Positions 1-8,329 of a stretch of 64,000 bases of DNA are shown here, one piece after another (position 1 is the first letter of the stretch; every line of letters begins with the position of its first letter). The notes beneath the pieces were generated by a model. The model had not been told where the DNA came from, did no database searches, and worked only from the letters and a program-made list of their open reading frames with translations. The position numbers and the translations under genes are program-made. The stretch covers positions 124,001 through 188,000 of the forward strand of contig NZ_RRAZ01000005.1 in the NCBI RefSeq assembly GCF_003863335.1, written 5' to 3'. Source of the DNA: Falsigemmobacter faecalis. Lineage in GTDB: Bacteria > Pseudomonadota > Alphaproteobacteria > Rhodobacterales > Rhodobacteraceae.

Positions 1-2718
1 GGTGAAAGGCTGAATGACCGATTTGAACAGCAAAATCAGCACGGTCAGCACGAACAGCAGCCCCATGATCATGGCGTTGACGAAGCTGACATTCAGTTCA
101 GCCTGAATTTCGGCATCGCCTGATTCCGCCACGCGCACGCCCTCGGGCAGATCGACGCTTTCGAGGATCTCTTTGAACCGCGCCGTGGCGGTGCCAAGCG
201 CCACCCCCGGCGGCAGGTTCGCCCCGATGACCGCCCGCCGCTCGCGGTTCAGGCGGTCAATCAGCGAAGGGCCTTCCGAGAGCGTGATCCCCGCCACCGC
301 CGAAAGCGGCACCGATATCCCGCTGGCCGCGACCACCCGCAGCGCCGCAATGCGCGAGGGGTCACTGCGGGTTTCATCATTCAGGCGCACCCGCACCGGG
401 ATCATCCGATTGTCGATCGAAAGCTTTGCCAGCGCCGCATCGGCATCCCCGATGGTGGCCACCCTGAGCACACTGGCCATGGCGGCGGTGGTGATCCCCA
501 GCCGCGCGGCCTCTTCCATGCGCGGGGTGATCTGCAGCTCAGGCCGCGGCAGCGCGCCTTCGGTCGAGACATCGGCCAGCAGCGGCTCTCCCACAAAGGC
601 CGCCTCAAGGCGCGAGACGGCTTCAGCGAGGGCCGCCTCATCCTGGCTCAGGATCGAGAAAGAGAGTTCCCGCTCACCCCGGTCATTGAGTTTGATCGCC
701 CGCACATCCGGGATCGGCGCGAGACGGTTGAAAATCTCGGTCTCAATGGCGCGCTGGTCACGGATGCGGCCCTGAGGCGCCATGACCGGCACCAGATTGC
801 CAAAAAGCGGCAGCCGCCGCGCCAGATTGGCCACCCGGTAACTCAGCCGGTGATCGAGTTTCTCCAAAAGCACCGTGATGGTGGCGCGGCGGATATCGAG
901 ATCGCCCTTGGGCGAAGCGCCGCCCAGAACGAAGATATTCTCAATTCCTTCAATGTCGCTGATCGCGGCGACCATGGCATCGGTGGTCTCGCCGGTGCGG
1001 GTCAGGGTGCTGCCGGGGGGCAGTTCGACGGAGATGGACACCCGGCTCACATCCTCGGGCGGCATGAACTCACCCGGCACCTGAAGCATGAAATGAACCG
1101 AGACGACCAGCGCGCCAATCCCCGACAACAGCGTCAGATAGCGCGCCGGAATGAACAGAAAATGACCCGAGGTTGAACGGCGGACAAAGCGCAGATAGCT
1201 GCGCATGAAGATCCCGTCCTGCGGGTTTTCGTCATGGGCGGCGTCTTTTTCGCGCATGAGATAGGCGGCCATCATCGGCGTGATGAGCCGCGCCACCACC
1301 AGCGAGAACAGCACCGAGATCGCCACCGTCATGCCGAACTGCCGGAAATACTGCCCCGGAATCCCTGGCATAAAACTGACTGGCACAAAAACCGCCACGA
1401 TGGTGAAGGCGGTGGCAATCACCGCAAGACCGATCTCATCGGCGGCCTCGATGGAGGCGCGGTAGGGGCTTTTGCCCATTCGCATATGTCGGGCGATGTT
1501 TTCGACCTCGACGATGGCATCATCGACCAGGATCCCCGTCGCCAGCGTGATCGCCAGAAAGGACACCAGGTTCAGCGAGAAGCCCAGAAGCTCCATCACA
1601 AAGAAGGTGGGCACCGCCGACAGCGGCAGCGCCACCGCCGCGATCAGCGTGGCGCGCCAGTTCCGCAGGAAGGCAAAGACCACCAGAACGGCCAGCGCCG
1701 CCCCTTCAATCAGGGTGTGGAGCGCGCTTTCATAATTGCCATAGGTGTAGAAAACCGTGTCATCGACCAGGCTTACGGTCACATCGGGGTGAGAGACGGC
1801 CAGCCCCTGCAGGCCCTCAGCCACCGTTTCAGCCACCGTCACCTCAGAGGCTCCCTTGGCGCGGAAGACCGCAAAGGTGACCACAGGATCGCCGTTGAAG
1901 CGCGAGAAGCTGCGCAGTTCCTCGTAGGTGTCGCGCACCACGCCCAGTTCCGACAGCCGCACATGCCGCCCGCCGCCCACGGCGATCATCGTCTCCGAGA
2001 GGTCGCGCACGGTGGCGGCATTGCCGATGGTGCGGATCGCCTGCTCGGATCCCGCCAGTTCCGCCCGGCCCGAGCCGATATTGCTGTTGGTGGCGCGCAA
2101 TTGCTGGCTGACGGCCTGAGCGGTCACCCCCCAGCTGTCGAGCAGCAGGGGATCAAGCTCAATCCGGATCTCGCGGTTGGCCCCGCCATAGCGGTCGATC
2201 CGCCCGATGCCGGGCTTGCCCTGAAGGGCGCGCTTGATGGTATCGTCGACGAACCACGACAGTTCCTCGATGGTCATGGCGGGGGCCGAGACCGCAAAGG
2301 TCTGGATCGCCTGGCCCTCAACGTCGATCTTTGAGACCACCGGCACTTCCGCATCGGCAGGCAGGGAGGAGCGCACGCGGTCGACCGCGTCCTTCACATC
2401 CTGCAGCGCGCGGTCGGTGGTCACATCCATGCGGAACTCAACCGAGGTGGTCGAGACGCCATCCTGCACCTTGGAGAAGACGTTTTTGACGCCCGCGATG
2501 CCCGCGACGGCATCCTCAACCTCGCGGGTGACCTGGCTTTCCAGCTCCGCGGGGGCGGCACCGTTCTGCGCCACCGTGACCGCGACCAGCGGCACGTCGA
2601 TATTCGGGAAACGCGTGATCGGCAGGGCATTGAAGCTCTGCCAGCCCAGCAGCATCAGGATCACAAAGGCCAGGATCGGCGCGACGGGGTTGCGGATGGC
2701 CCAGGCAGAGAAATTCAT
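1..2718 (-). CDS. RND efflux transporter permease (AcrB/MexB/HAE1 family), C-terminus cut by window edge
   Basis: Inner-membrane, proton-driven RND pump subunit that would export drugs or other amphiphiles with the adaptor encoded just upstream. The frame is open from an ATG at 2718 to base 1 (906 codons visible, about 88% of a typical 1,020-1,050 residue pump). The N-terminus (MNFSAWAIRNP, then a hydrophobic TM1 and the LPITRFPNIDVP stretch) is standard for HAE1 pumps. The TM4 proton-relay pair is present as GILVDDAIVEVENI. A second hydrophobic stretch after about residue 530 marks the repeat boundary. The start lies 13 nt after the adaptor stop, so the two form one minus-strand operon. The family is certain; the substrate is not predictable. 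An outer-membrane factor may lie beyond the left edge or elsewhere. Confidence 0.95.
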   Translation of the reverse strand, partial: MNFSAWAIRNPVAPILAFVILMLLGWQSFNALPITRFPNIDVPLVAVTVAQNGAAPAELESQVTREVEDAVAGIAGVKNVFSKVQDGVSTTSVEFRMDVTTDRALQDVKDAVDRVRSSLPADAEVPVVSKIDVEGQAIQTFAVSAPAMTIEELSWFVDDTIKRALQGKPGIGRIDRYGGANREIRIELDPLLLDSWGVTAQAVSQQLRATNSNIGSGRAELAGSEQAIRTIGNAATVRDLSETMIAVGGGRHVRLSELGVVRDTYEELRSFSRFNGDPVVTFAVFRAKGASEVTVAETVAEGLQGLAVSHPDVTVSLVDDTVFYTYGNYESALHTLIEGAALAVLVVFAFLRNWRATLIAAVALPLSAVPTFFVMELLGFSLNLVSFLAITLATGILVDDAIVEVENIARHMRMGKSPYRASIEAADEIGLAVIATAFTIVAVFVPVSFMPGIPGQYFRQFGMTVAISVLFSLVVARLITPMMAAYLMREKDAAHDENPQDGIFMRSYLRFVRRSTSGHFLFIPARYLTLLSGIGALVVSVHFMLQVPGEFMPPEDVSRVSISVELPPGSTLTRTGETTDAMVAAISDIEGIENIFVLGGASPKGDLDIRRATITVLLEKLDHRLSYRVANLARRLPLFGNLVPVMAPQGRIRDQRAIETEIFNRLAPIPDVRAIKLNDRGERELSFSILSQDEAALAEAVSRLEAAFVGEPLLADVSTEGALPRPELQITPRMEEAARLGITTAAMASVLRVATIGDADAALAKLSIDNRMIPVRVRLNDETRSDPSRIAALRVVAASGISVPLSAVAGITLSEGPSLIDRLNRERRAVIGANLPPGVALGTATARFKEILESVDLPEGVRVAESGDAEIQAELNVSFVNAMIMGLLFVLTVLILLFKSVIQPFT

Positions 2719-2731
2719 CGCGCCGCCTTCT

Positions 2732-3940
2732 CTATTTCGTGGTTTCTGCGACCGGGGTGATCTGATCGCCCTCGCGCACGAAGGATCCGGCGCGGGCGAC
2801 CACCGTCTCGCCCTCTGTCAGACCGCTCAGCACTTCGACCAGATCGCCGTCGCGAATGCCCGTCGTGACGGGACGGCGGCTGACGCGGCCTTCGGTGTCC
2901 ACCACCATCACAAAAGCGCCCCTCGTGCCCGTGGTCACCGCCGTCAGCGGCAGGGTCAGCCCTTCGCGCGCGGCAATCAGCACCACCGCTTCCCCATACA
3001 TCCCCGCGCGCGCGGTGCCCGGTGCATCCAGCGCCAGCCGCGCATAGCCAAGACGGCTGCTGAGATCGAGGGCGGGCTCCACCAGCCGCACGGTTGCGCG
3101 CAGCGTTTCGTGCTGGCCGGGCAGGCGCAGATCGGCCGCCTGTCCGGGGGCGATGCGCAGCAGATCCGTGGCGCTCAGTTCGGCCCGCAGCTCTAAAGCG
3201 CCGTCGCGCATCAGCGTGAACATCGGCGCCCCGGCGGCACTGGCCACGCCGCCGACCTGGGCGTTGCGGGCAACGATCTCGCCCGCAACCGGTGCGCGGA
3301 CTTCGGTGCGTGAAAGGTTCAGCTCCACATTGGCAAGCTGCGCCGCGGTGGAATCGGCCTGGGCCTTTGCGGCCTCCAGCGACTGGCGTACCACAGTGAG
3401 CCGTGCCACGGCTGAGACAGAGGCGGTTCTCGCCTGATCGGCGGCCGCCTCAGAGGCATTGCCGCGCTCCTGCAGGCTGAGGACCCGGGTGGCGGCACGT
3501 TCGGCCTCAGCCAGCGCGGCTTCGGCGTCGGTGACCTGCGCTGCGGCCTGGGCCACCGTGGCATTGGCCGCCGCCACCGAGGCGACGAGCTGGCTGCGGT
3601 TCAGCTCTAGCGTGGTCGGCGAGAGCCGTGCCAGCACCTCACCCGCCTTCACAATCTGACCAACCTCTGCCAGAAGCGCCTCAACCGACTGCCCTTCGAT
3701 GAGGGGCGTGACCAGCACAGTCTCCTGAGCCTGGATCAGCCCGCCGGTAAAAATCCGGTCGCGCAGGGCGGCAGGCCGCACGGCGACCACCGAAATTGCC
3801 GGGCGGTTCACGGTGGTTTCGGGCGCAGGCATCGCAGGGGCTGCCGGAACCGGGGGCGCAAAGGCCATCACAGCCGCGCAGAGGGCGGCGGAAAAGGGCA
3901 GAGAGCTGCGGATCGTCGGATGTCGTGAGGGGGCAGTCAT
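2732..3940 (-). CDS. RND/HlyD-type periplasmic adaptor (membrane fusion) protein
   Basis: Periplasmic adaptor that bridges the RND pump encoded downstream to an outer-membrane channel. I chose the ATG at 3940 (402 aa) over the in-frame TTG at 3970 because a GGAG lies 10 nt before it and the protein then begins with a signal peptide (basic MTAPSRHPTIRSS, hydrophobic core, APPVPAAPA cleavage region). A biotinyl-lipoyl half motif (VTPLIEGQSVEALLAEVGQ) is followed by a long Ala-rich coiled-coil hairpin (roughly residues 105-200) and the second lipoyl half (RTEVRAPVAGEIVARNAQVG). A beta-barrel and membrane-proximal domain ending near the C-terminus complete the MFP architecture. It is the first gene of a two-gene operon. 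Confidence 0.93.
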   Translation of the reverse strand: MTAPSRHPTIRSSLPFSAALCAAVMAFAPPVPAAPAMPAPETTVNRPAISVVAVRPAALRDRIFTGGLIQAQETVLVTPLIEGQSVEALLAEVGQIVKAGEVLARLSPTTLELNRSQLVASVAAANATVAQAAAQVTDAEAALAEAERAATRVLSLQERGNASEAAADQARTASVSAVARLTVVRQSLEAAKAQADSTAAQLANVELNLSRTEVRAPVAGEIVARNAQVGGVASAAGAPMFTLMRDGALELRAELSATDLLRIAPGQAADLRLPGQHETLRATVRLVEPALDLSSRLGYARLALDAPGTARAGMYGEAVVLIAAREGLTLPLTAVTTGTRGAFVMVVDTEGRVSRRPVTTGIRDGDLVEVLSGLTEGETVVARAGSFVREGDQITPVAETTK

Positions 3941-4046
3941 TCCAGGCGTTCTCCGCAGGCGATCTTGCAATCAGACCGTCGGGAGATAGGGGGCCTGCCC
4001 CACGTGCGTCAATGGGCCGCGAGGGGAAGTGATACGAATGCGCATC

Positions 4047-4065
4047 ACCTTACGCAGGGTAAGGG
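4047..4065. promoter_or_regulatory. Operator-like inverted repeat upstream of the efflux operon
   Basis: CCTTAC at 4048-4053 and GTAAGG at 4059-4064 form a perfect 6-bp inverted repeat around a 5-bp spacer, about 110 bp upstream of the adaptor start and between it and the SRP RNA gene. The size and spacing fit a TetR- or MerR-type operator. No regulator gene of either family is visible beside it, so the assignment is inference from symmetry and position. Confidence 0.35.
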
Positions 4066-4102
4066 GCGAATGCATCAGTTGGGAGAGTGTGGGGGGATAG
4101 GT

Positions 4103-4196
4103 GAGAGACCGGACAGCGACCCAGACGGGGCTCGTTACGGCTGCTTCCTTCCGGACCTGACCGGGTTGGCGAGGCGCCTGCCCGCGCCAGCCTCTC
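4103..4196 (-). ncRNA. ffs: Signal recognition particle 4.5S RNA (small bacterial type)
   Basis: The minus strand carries the universal SRP domain IV core: GGTCAGGTCCGGAAGGAAGC, followed by AGCC. Flanking arms GAGAGGCTGG (5', ending the stem at 4196) and CCGGTCTCTC (3', at 4103) pair imperfectly to close a single long hairpin of about 94 nt, as expected for the short alphaproteobacterial form that lacks an Alu domain. The RNA binds Ffh and directs co-translational membrane targeting. It lies between the phosphoesterase gene (stop at 4215) and the efflux operon, on the same strand, with its own promoter overlapping the 3' end of the phosphoesterase gene. Confidence 0.95.
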
Positions 4197-4203
4197 GACG
4201 CTG

Positions 4204-4233
4204 CAGATACGCTGTCAGTCTGCCGGATGCAAG
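4204..4233 (-). promoter_or_regulatory. Probable ffs promoter
   Basis: On the minus strand a -35 of TTGCAT (preceded by C, giving CTTGCAT) is followed after 17 nt by TATCTG as -10. The implied start of transcription is at about 4197, one base before the predicted 5' end of the SRP RNA. The -35 half overlaps the last codons of the phosphoesterase gene. The tRNA-Gly gene at 32161 has a -35 of the same CTTGCA form, which supports the call. Confidence 0.55.
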
Positions 4234-6116
4234 GGGCCGATTTCACCCATGTTCATTCGCAGCCGCAAAAATCCGTCCGGCTCGTTGCCCAGGCTTTCAA
4301 AGCCGCGCCGCGGCAACAGGGCGATGGCGCAGGGTCCGGTTTCAAAGATCGCCGTGGCCTCCGGGACCGGCGTGAAGGACCAGGGCGTGGTGGCTGCGGC
4401 GCGGTAGGCCCCGTTGCGGGTGAGAAACTCTTCCACAATGCGCCCGATGGTCAGCGCGGTGTCAAAAAGCACCCGTCCTTCGGGGCCGGTGGCGGGAAAT
4501 CCGCCGCCCCCCGCCGCCCGGTAAGAGGTGGTGGCCAGAAGGAAGCTGTCACTCTCCCGGACCGGGAGGCCCTCGCAGCAGAGGTTGCGGATACGGGGCC
4601 CCGGGCCGCTGAGGTCGATCTCATAGGTCAGGCCGCGGATGACGTCGAAATTATAGCTCGCCCAGTCATCGGCCAGCAGTGCCATGTCGCGGCTGCCCGG
4701 AGGGATCGTATTGAAGGCCCGCGCCGAATGCTCCAGCCAGTCGGCCAGCTCGCGCCCCGTCAGCCGCAGAGCGCGCAGCTCATCGGGGAAGGGACAAAGG
4801 GCTGCCACATCGCGCGCCAGCACCGGGCCGGGGGGCAGGTTGGTGTAATGCGAAGGTCCGCGCCGCCCGCCTGCCCGCCAGGGCGAGGCTGCGGCCAGGA
4901 GCCGCGCCGTGCCGCGCTCGGCCTGGGGCAGGCGGCTTTTGAGATACCATAGCATGGCATCGGTCACGAGGCCGGTGACGGGGCAGTCGCCCGTCATGGC
5001 GAAATAGCTTGAAAGGTGGCTCTCACTGCGCCCGACCGCGCGGTCAAGATGGCTGACCGTGGCCTCATGGGCCTGCAGGCAAAGGGCTGCAAATTCGGGC
5101 GACAGCCCGGCCGAGGCGTCGCAGGCCTCGCGAAAACTCATCTCCGGCGGGGGGCCGGCGGAGCGCGGAGGCGTCAGGGGACGGGCCTCGCCGCGCCCGG
5201 TCTGCACCTGCCAGCCGCCGCCCGCGCGGGGAGACAGCTCAAGATGCAGCAGGCCGACGTGGCTTGCGCCAAATCCCGGCATGCAGGCCGGCTTACCCGC
5301 CAGTGTGCTAGTCTCAATGTCGACGCCCCTGGTTCCGGCAAAATCGGGCCCGGGAAAGACATCATGGGTGTGGCCGGCGACCAGCGCATCGACCCCGGGC
5401 AGGGCGGCAATGGCAAGGGCCGCATTTTCATCACTGTCCTGTGCGCCCGGCGTGCCGATCCCGCAGTGGCAAAGCCCGACGATCAGATCCACGCCCGTCT
5501 TTTGCATGCCGGCAATCGCGTCACGCGCCGCTGAAATCATCCCCCGCGCCCGGAGCCGTCCGGCCAGCTTTGGCTGGTTCCACATCATCACCTGGGGTGG
5601 CGTGACCCCAAAAAGGCCGATTCGCAGACGGCAGGGATTGCCCGCGCTGTCGATCATCTCGCGGTGCAGGATCGTCCAGCCCGCATAGGGCACCGCCACG
5701 CGCTCTGCCCCGGTCAGATTGGCGCAGAGCGCCGGGAATTTTGCCTCCGACAGCGCCGCACTCAGCACCCCGAGGCCATAATCGAAATCGTGATTGCCCA
5801 GCGAGACCGCATCAAAGCCCGCAAGGTTCATGGCCGCAATCATCGGATGCGCCCGGGCCTTGCCGTGCCGCTCTGCCAGCAGCGCATCGCCCAGGGCCGA
5901 GCCCTGCAGGAAATCGCCGTTATCCACCAGAAGCGTATTGCCGCTTTCCGCCCGCAGCCGCGCCAGAGCGCCCGAGACAGCCGCCAGACCGGTGCCGGGT
6001 GCGGCGCGATTGGCGTAATAATCCCAGGGGCAGAGTTGCAGATGCAGATCACTCGTCGCCAGAATCGTGAGATTGCAGCGCAGCGGCTGAGGAAATGAAG
6101 TTACGGCTGGGATCAC
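4215..6116 (-). CDS. 5'-nucleotidase-family metallophosphoesterase, 2',3'-cyclic-nucleotide 2'-phosphodiesterase/3'-nucleotidase type
   Basis: Two-metal phosphoesterase of the CpdB/UshA family, expected to hydrolyse 2',3'-cyclic nucleotides and 3'-nucleotides. All metal-site motifs are visible in order: SDLHLQL, DNGDFLQGS, LGNHDFDYG, LCHCGIG and AGHTHDVFPG. The C-terminal substrate-binding domain follows (NTIPPGSRD, YNFDVIRGLTYEID). The family's Escherichia coli member is periplasmic, but this protein shows no signal peptide: the metal-binding segment begins within about 20 residues of the start. There is no ATG; I use the GTG at 6116 (633 aa), with a TTG at 6146 as the alternative. It is divergent from nudC and close to nucleotide salvage genes, which fits a role in nucleotide turnover. 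Confidence 0.85.
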   Translation of the reverse strand: MIPAVTSFPQPLRCNLTILATSDLHLQLCPWDYYANRAAPGTGLAAVSGALARLRAESGNTLLVDNGDFLQGSALGDALLAERHGKARAHPMIAAMNLAGFDAVSLGNHDFDYGLGVLSAALSEAKFPALCANLTGAERVAVPYAGWTILHREMIDSAGNPCRLRIGLFGVTPPQVMMWNQPKLAGRLRARGMISAARDAIAGMQKTGVDLIVGLCHCGIGTPGAQDSDENAALAIAALPGVDALVAGHTHDVFPGPDFAGTRGVDIETSTLAGKPACMPGFGASHVGLLHLELSPRAGGGWQVQTGRGEARPLTPPRSAGPPPEMSFREACDASAGLSPEFAALCLQAHEATVSHLDRAVGRSESHLSSYFAMTGDCPVTGLVTDAMLWYLKSRLPQAERGTARLLAAASPWRAGGRRGPSHYTNLPPGPVLARDVAALCPFPDELRALRLTGRELADWLEHSARAFNTIPPGSRDMALLADDWASYNFDVIRGLTYEIDLSGPGPRIRNLCCEGLPVRESDSFLLATTSYRAAGGGGFPATGPEGRVLFDTALTIGRIVEEFLTRNGAYRAAATTPWSFTPVPEATAIFETGPCAIALLPRRGFESLGNEPDGFLRLRMNMGEIGPLHPAD

Positions 6117-6173
6117 ACGTCTGCCTGGTAGCTTTTCGGATCGCAAGGAATGAAGTTGCTCAACTGGACGTTT

Positions 6174-6203
6174 GCGTTACCAGCACTGACACAACCTTGT
6201 CAA
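6174..6203 (-). promoter_or_regulatory. Candidate promoter of the phosphoesterase gene
   Basis: The minus strand has a perfect -35 TTGACA (6198-6203) and, 18 nt on, a weak -10 TAACGC (6174-6179). Just upstream is a GTTGC/GCAAC inverted repeat (6220-6235) that could be an operator. The 196-bp gap to nudC must also hold the nudC promoter. The minus strand further contains a tRNA-like GC-rich hairpin (6241-6260) of no clear function. Confidence 0.35.
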
Positions 6204-6342
6204 AAAGTTACACCGCAGAGTTGCGAATGTGCAACATTTTACCCCGCCGAAGCGGGCGGGGGGGCTCACTCTTACCCGCAGAACCCCTTTCCGTTGCGGG
6301 TCCGGCATGTCATCACTTTGACCAGACCGGGGAGACAGGCGG

Positions 6343-7311
6343 ATGCAGGCAGCAGAAACGGTGACATTCGGGGGACTTGGCGGGCTTGACCGGGCAGCAT
6401 GGCTGCGCGGCGATGAGACACGCCAGCGCATTTTGCGCACTTCTCCCACCAGCCGCGTGCTGCCGGTCTGGCGGGGCAGGCCCCTGATCGCCGGAGAAAG
6501 CCGCGACGATCTGGGCCTGCTGCCGGTCGATCACCCGGCTCTGCGCGATGCGGGCCTGTGGCTTTTTCTCGGCCAGATCGACGAGCGCGCGATTTTTGCG
6601 GCTGAAATGTCGGGCTTTCAGCCGACGGGTGTGGATGCCGCCGCGGAGGTCGCCTTCTTTGATCCCGGCGAGCAGTCGCATCCTGATCTGCCCGGCGATC
6701 TGCGCTTTACCGAACTGCGCGGCGTCATGACCGGCCTGTCGCCCCTTGAGGCGGAAATTGCGGCCACGGCGCGCGGGCTTTTTGAATGGCACCGCAGCCA
6801 TGCCTTTTGTGCGCGCTGTGGTCAGCCCTCTGAGCCTGCGGTCTCGGGCTGGCAGCGCAATTGCACCGCCTGTGGGTCCTCGCATTTTCCGCGCACCGAT
6901 CCGGTGGCGATCATGCTGGTGACGCGGGGGGATCATCTGCTGCTCGGGCGCTCGCGCGGCTGGCCGCCGGGGATGTATTCGCTGCTCGCAGGTTTCATTG
7001 AGCCGGGTGAGACGCTGGAGGCGGCGGTGCGGCGGGAGGTTTTCGAAGAAGCGGGGATCCGTGTCGGCCGGGTCAGCTATCTGGCCAGCCAGCCCTGGCC
7101 CTTCCCGGCCTCTCTGATGCTGGGCTGCCACGGCGAGGCGCTGAGCGAAGAGATCGACATTGACCCCGAAGAGCTGGAACATGCTTTGTGGATCAGTCGC
7201 GAAGAGATGGTGGAGGTGCTGGCGGGCCGGCACGCTGTGGTGAAAGGCGCGCGCAGAGGTGCGATCGCGCATTTTCTGATGCAGGCCTGGGTCGCGGATT
7301 CACTGGATTGA
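6343..7311 (+). CDS. nudC: NAD(+) diphosphatase, Nudix hydrolase (possible NAD-cap decapping enzyme)
   Basis: Cleaves NAD(H) to NMN(H) and AMP and, in characterised NudC proteins, removes NAD caps from RNA. The 322-aa protein has the NudC layout: an N-terminal domain, a four-cysteine zinc ribbon (CARCGQP then CTACGSSHFPRTDP, around residues 160-190) and the Nudix box (GFIEPGETLEAAVRREV followed by FEEAG). The SQPWPFPASLMLG motif that distinguishes NudC from other Nudix enzymes follows directly. The ATG has GGGGAG 11 nt upstream. It is followed after 67 nt by an SRPBCC gene on the same strand. Confidence 0.96.
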   Translation: MQAAETVTFGGLGGLDRAAWLRGDETRQRILRTSPTSRVLPVWRGRPLIAGESRDDLGLLPVDHPALRDAGLWLFLGQIDERAIFAAEMSGFQPTGVDAAAEVAFFDPGEQSHPDLPGDLRFTELRGVMTGLSPLEAEIAATARGLFEWHRSHAFCARCGQPSEPAVSGWQRNCTACGSSHFPRTDPVAIMLVTRGDHLLLGRSRGWPPGMYSLLAGFIEPGETLEAAVRREVFEEAGIRVGRVSYLASQPWPFPASLMLGCHGEALSEEIDIDPEELEHALWISREEMVEVLAGRHAVVKGARRGAIAHFLMQAWVADSLD

Positions 7312-7378
7312 AAGACCTCGGCGACAGAGTGAGCGGGGTTTCCCCCTTACGCGTCGCCCCAATACAGCAGGAGCAGAG

Positions 7379-7843
7379 ATGAAATTCATCACCAGTGAGG
7401 AAATCGGGGCACCGGTGGCGGATGTCTGGGCGGTGCTGTCAGATATCGACGGGCTTGAGGCCGAGGCCCGCGCACGCGGCGCAGGTCTGAAGCGGCTGGA
7501 GCGCGGGGCCTCTCCGGCCTGGAAGACCGAATTCCGCTTCCGACAGCGCGCGCGTGAGGTTGAATTGCGGATTGCTCAGATCCTCACCCCTGAGCTTCTG
7601 GCCTTTGACATCACCGGCAAAGCGGCCGAAGGCTCGGTGCGGCTGGAGCTGCTGCCGCTCTCGCCTTTGCATTGCCGCCTGACCGTTACCTCTGAGATCC
7701 GGCCCCGCACGCTGGCGGCGCGGCTCTTTTTGCAGTCGCTGAAACTCGCGCGCAGCGGGATGAACCGGCGCTACCGCGACAGGGTGCAGCAGGGCGCAGC
7801 CCTTCTGACCGCCAGGGCAAAGGCGCTGCAGGCCGCGCAGTAA
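7379..7843 (+). CDS. SRPBCC (START/polyketide cyclase-like) superfamily protein
   Basis: A 154-aa protein opening with MKFITSEEIGAPVADVWAVL, the typical first strand and helix of an SRPBCC hydrophobic-pocket fold, and ending with the long C-terminal helix (SGMNRRYRDRVQQGAALL). No catalytic motif or signal peptide is visible, and ligand and role cannot be inferred. The ATG is preceded by AGGAGCAGAG. Its neighbours, nudC upstream and cdd downstream, are separated by 67 and 93 nt, so co-transcription with either is possible but not shown. Confidence 0.8.
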   Translation: MKFITSEEIGAPVADVWAVLSDIDGLEAEARARGAGLKRLERGASPAWKTEFRFRQRAREVELRIAQILTPELLAFDITGKAAEGSVRLELLPLSPLHCRLTVTSEIRPRTLAARLFLQSLKLARSGMNRRYRDRVQQGAALLTARAKALQAAQ

Positions 7844-7936
7844 CCCTGCGGGCGGGGGGCCGCTTTGGGCCGCCCGCCGCGCTGGACATGGCTCCGGCCC
7901 GCAGGCAGTCTGACCGCAGCAACGCGGGGGGAAGGC

Positions 7937-8329
7937 ATGTCACTTTTGCAGGCGGCAACTGAGGTGCGACTGAATGCCTGGGCGCCCTATTCGGGCTTTC
8001 GGGTCGGAGCGGCGGTGCGCGGTGCCTCCGGCGCGGTTTATCGCGGCTGCAATGTTGAGAACGCCGCTTATCCCGAAGGCACCTGCGCCGAAGCCGGGGC
8101 AATTGCCGCCATGGTCGCCGCAGGCGAGACGCGGCTGAGGGAGGTTCTGGTCATTGCAGACAGCCCGCATCCGGTGCCGCCCTGCGGCGGCTGTCGGCAA
8201 AAGCTGGCGGAATTTGGCGGGCCTGAGGTGCAGGTGACGCTTTGCACCACATCCGGGCTGGAGCGGCGCACCACCATCGGGGATCTGTTGCCGGGTGCGT
8301 TCGGGGCGACACATATGGGTGCGAAATGA
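7937..8329 (+). CDS. cdd: Cytidine deaminase
   Basis: Zinc enzyme converting (deoxy)cytidine to (deoxy)uridine, the entry step of this salvage operon. The 130-aa size is that of the homotetrameric class. The catalytic CAEAGAI (zinc cysteine and proton-shuttling glutamate) follows NVENAAYPEGT, and the second zinc pair is PCGGCRQ. The ATG at 7937, preceded by GGGGGAAGG, is preferred to the in-frame start at 7865, which would add 24 non-conserved residues. The stop overlaps the deoA start by 4 nt (ATGA), so it is the first gene of cdd-deoA-deoB-add-upp. Confidence 0.96.
   Translation: MSLLQAATEVRLNAWAPYSGFRVGAAVRGASGAVYRGCNVENAAYPEGTCAEAGAIAAMVAAGETRLREVLVIADSPHPVPPCGGCRQKLAEFGGPEVQVTLCTTSGLERRTTIGDLLPGAFGATHMGAK

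Noticed and set aside
6241-6320. tRNA-like fragment on the minus strand (GGGTTCTGCGGGTAAGAG and a GC hairpin) upstream of nudC
   Set aside because: The T-arm-like sequence lacks the TTCGA loop and no acceptor or anticodon stem can be built around it. At most it is a decayed tRNA piece.
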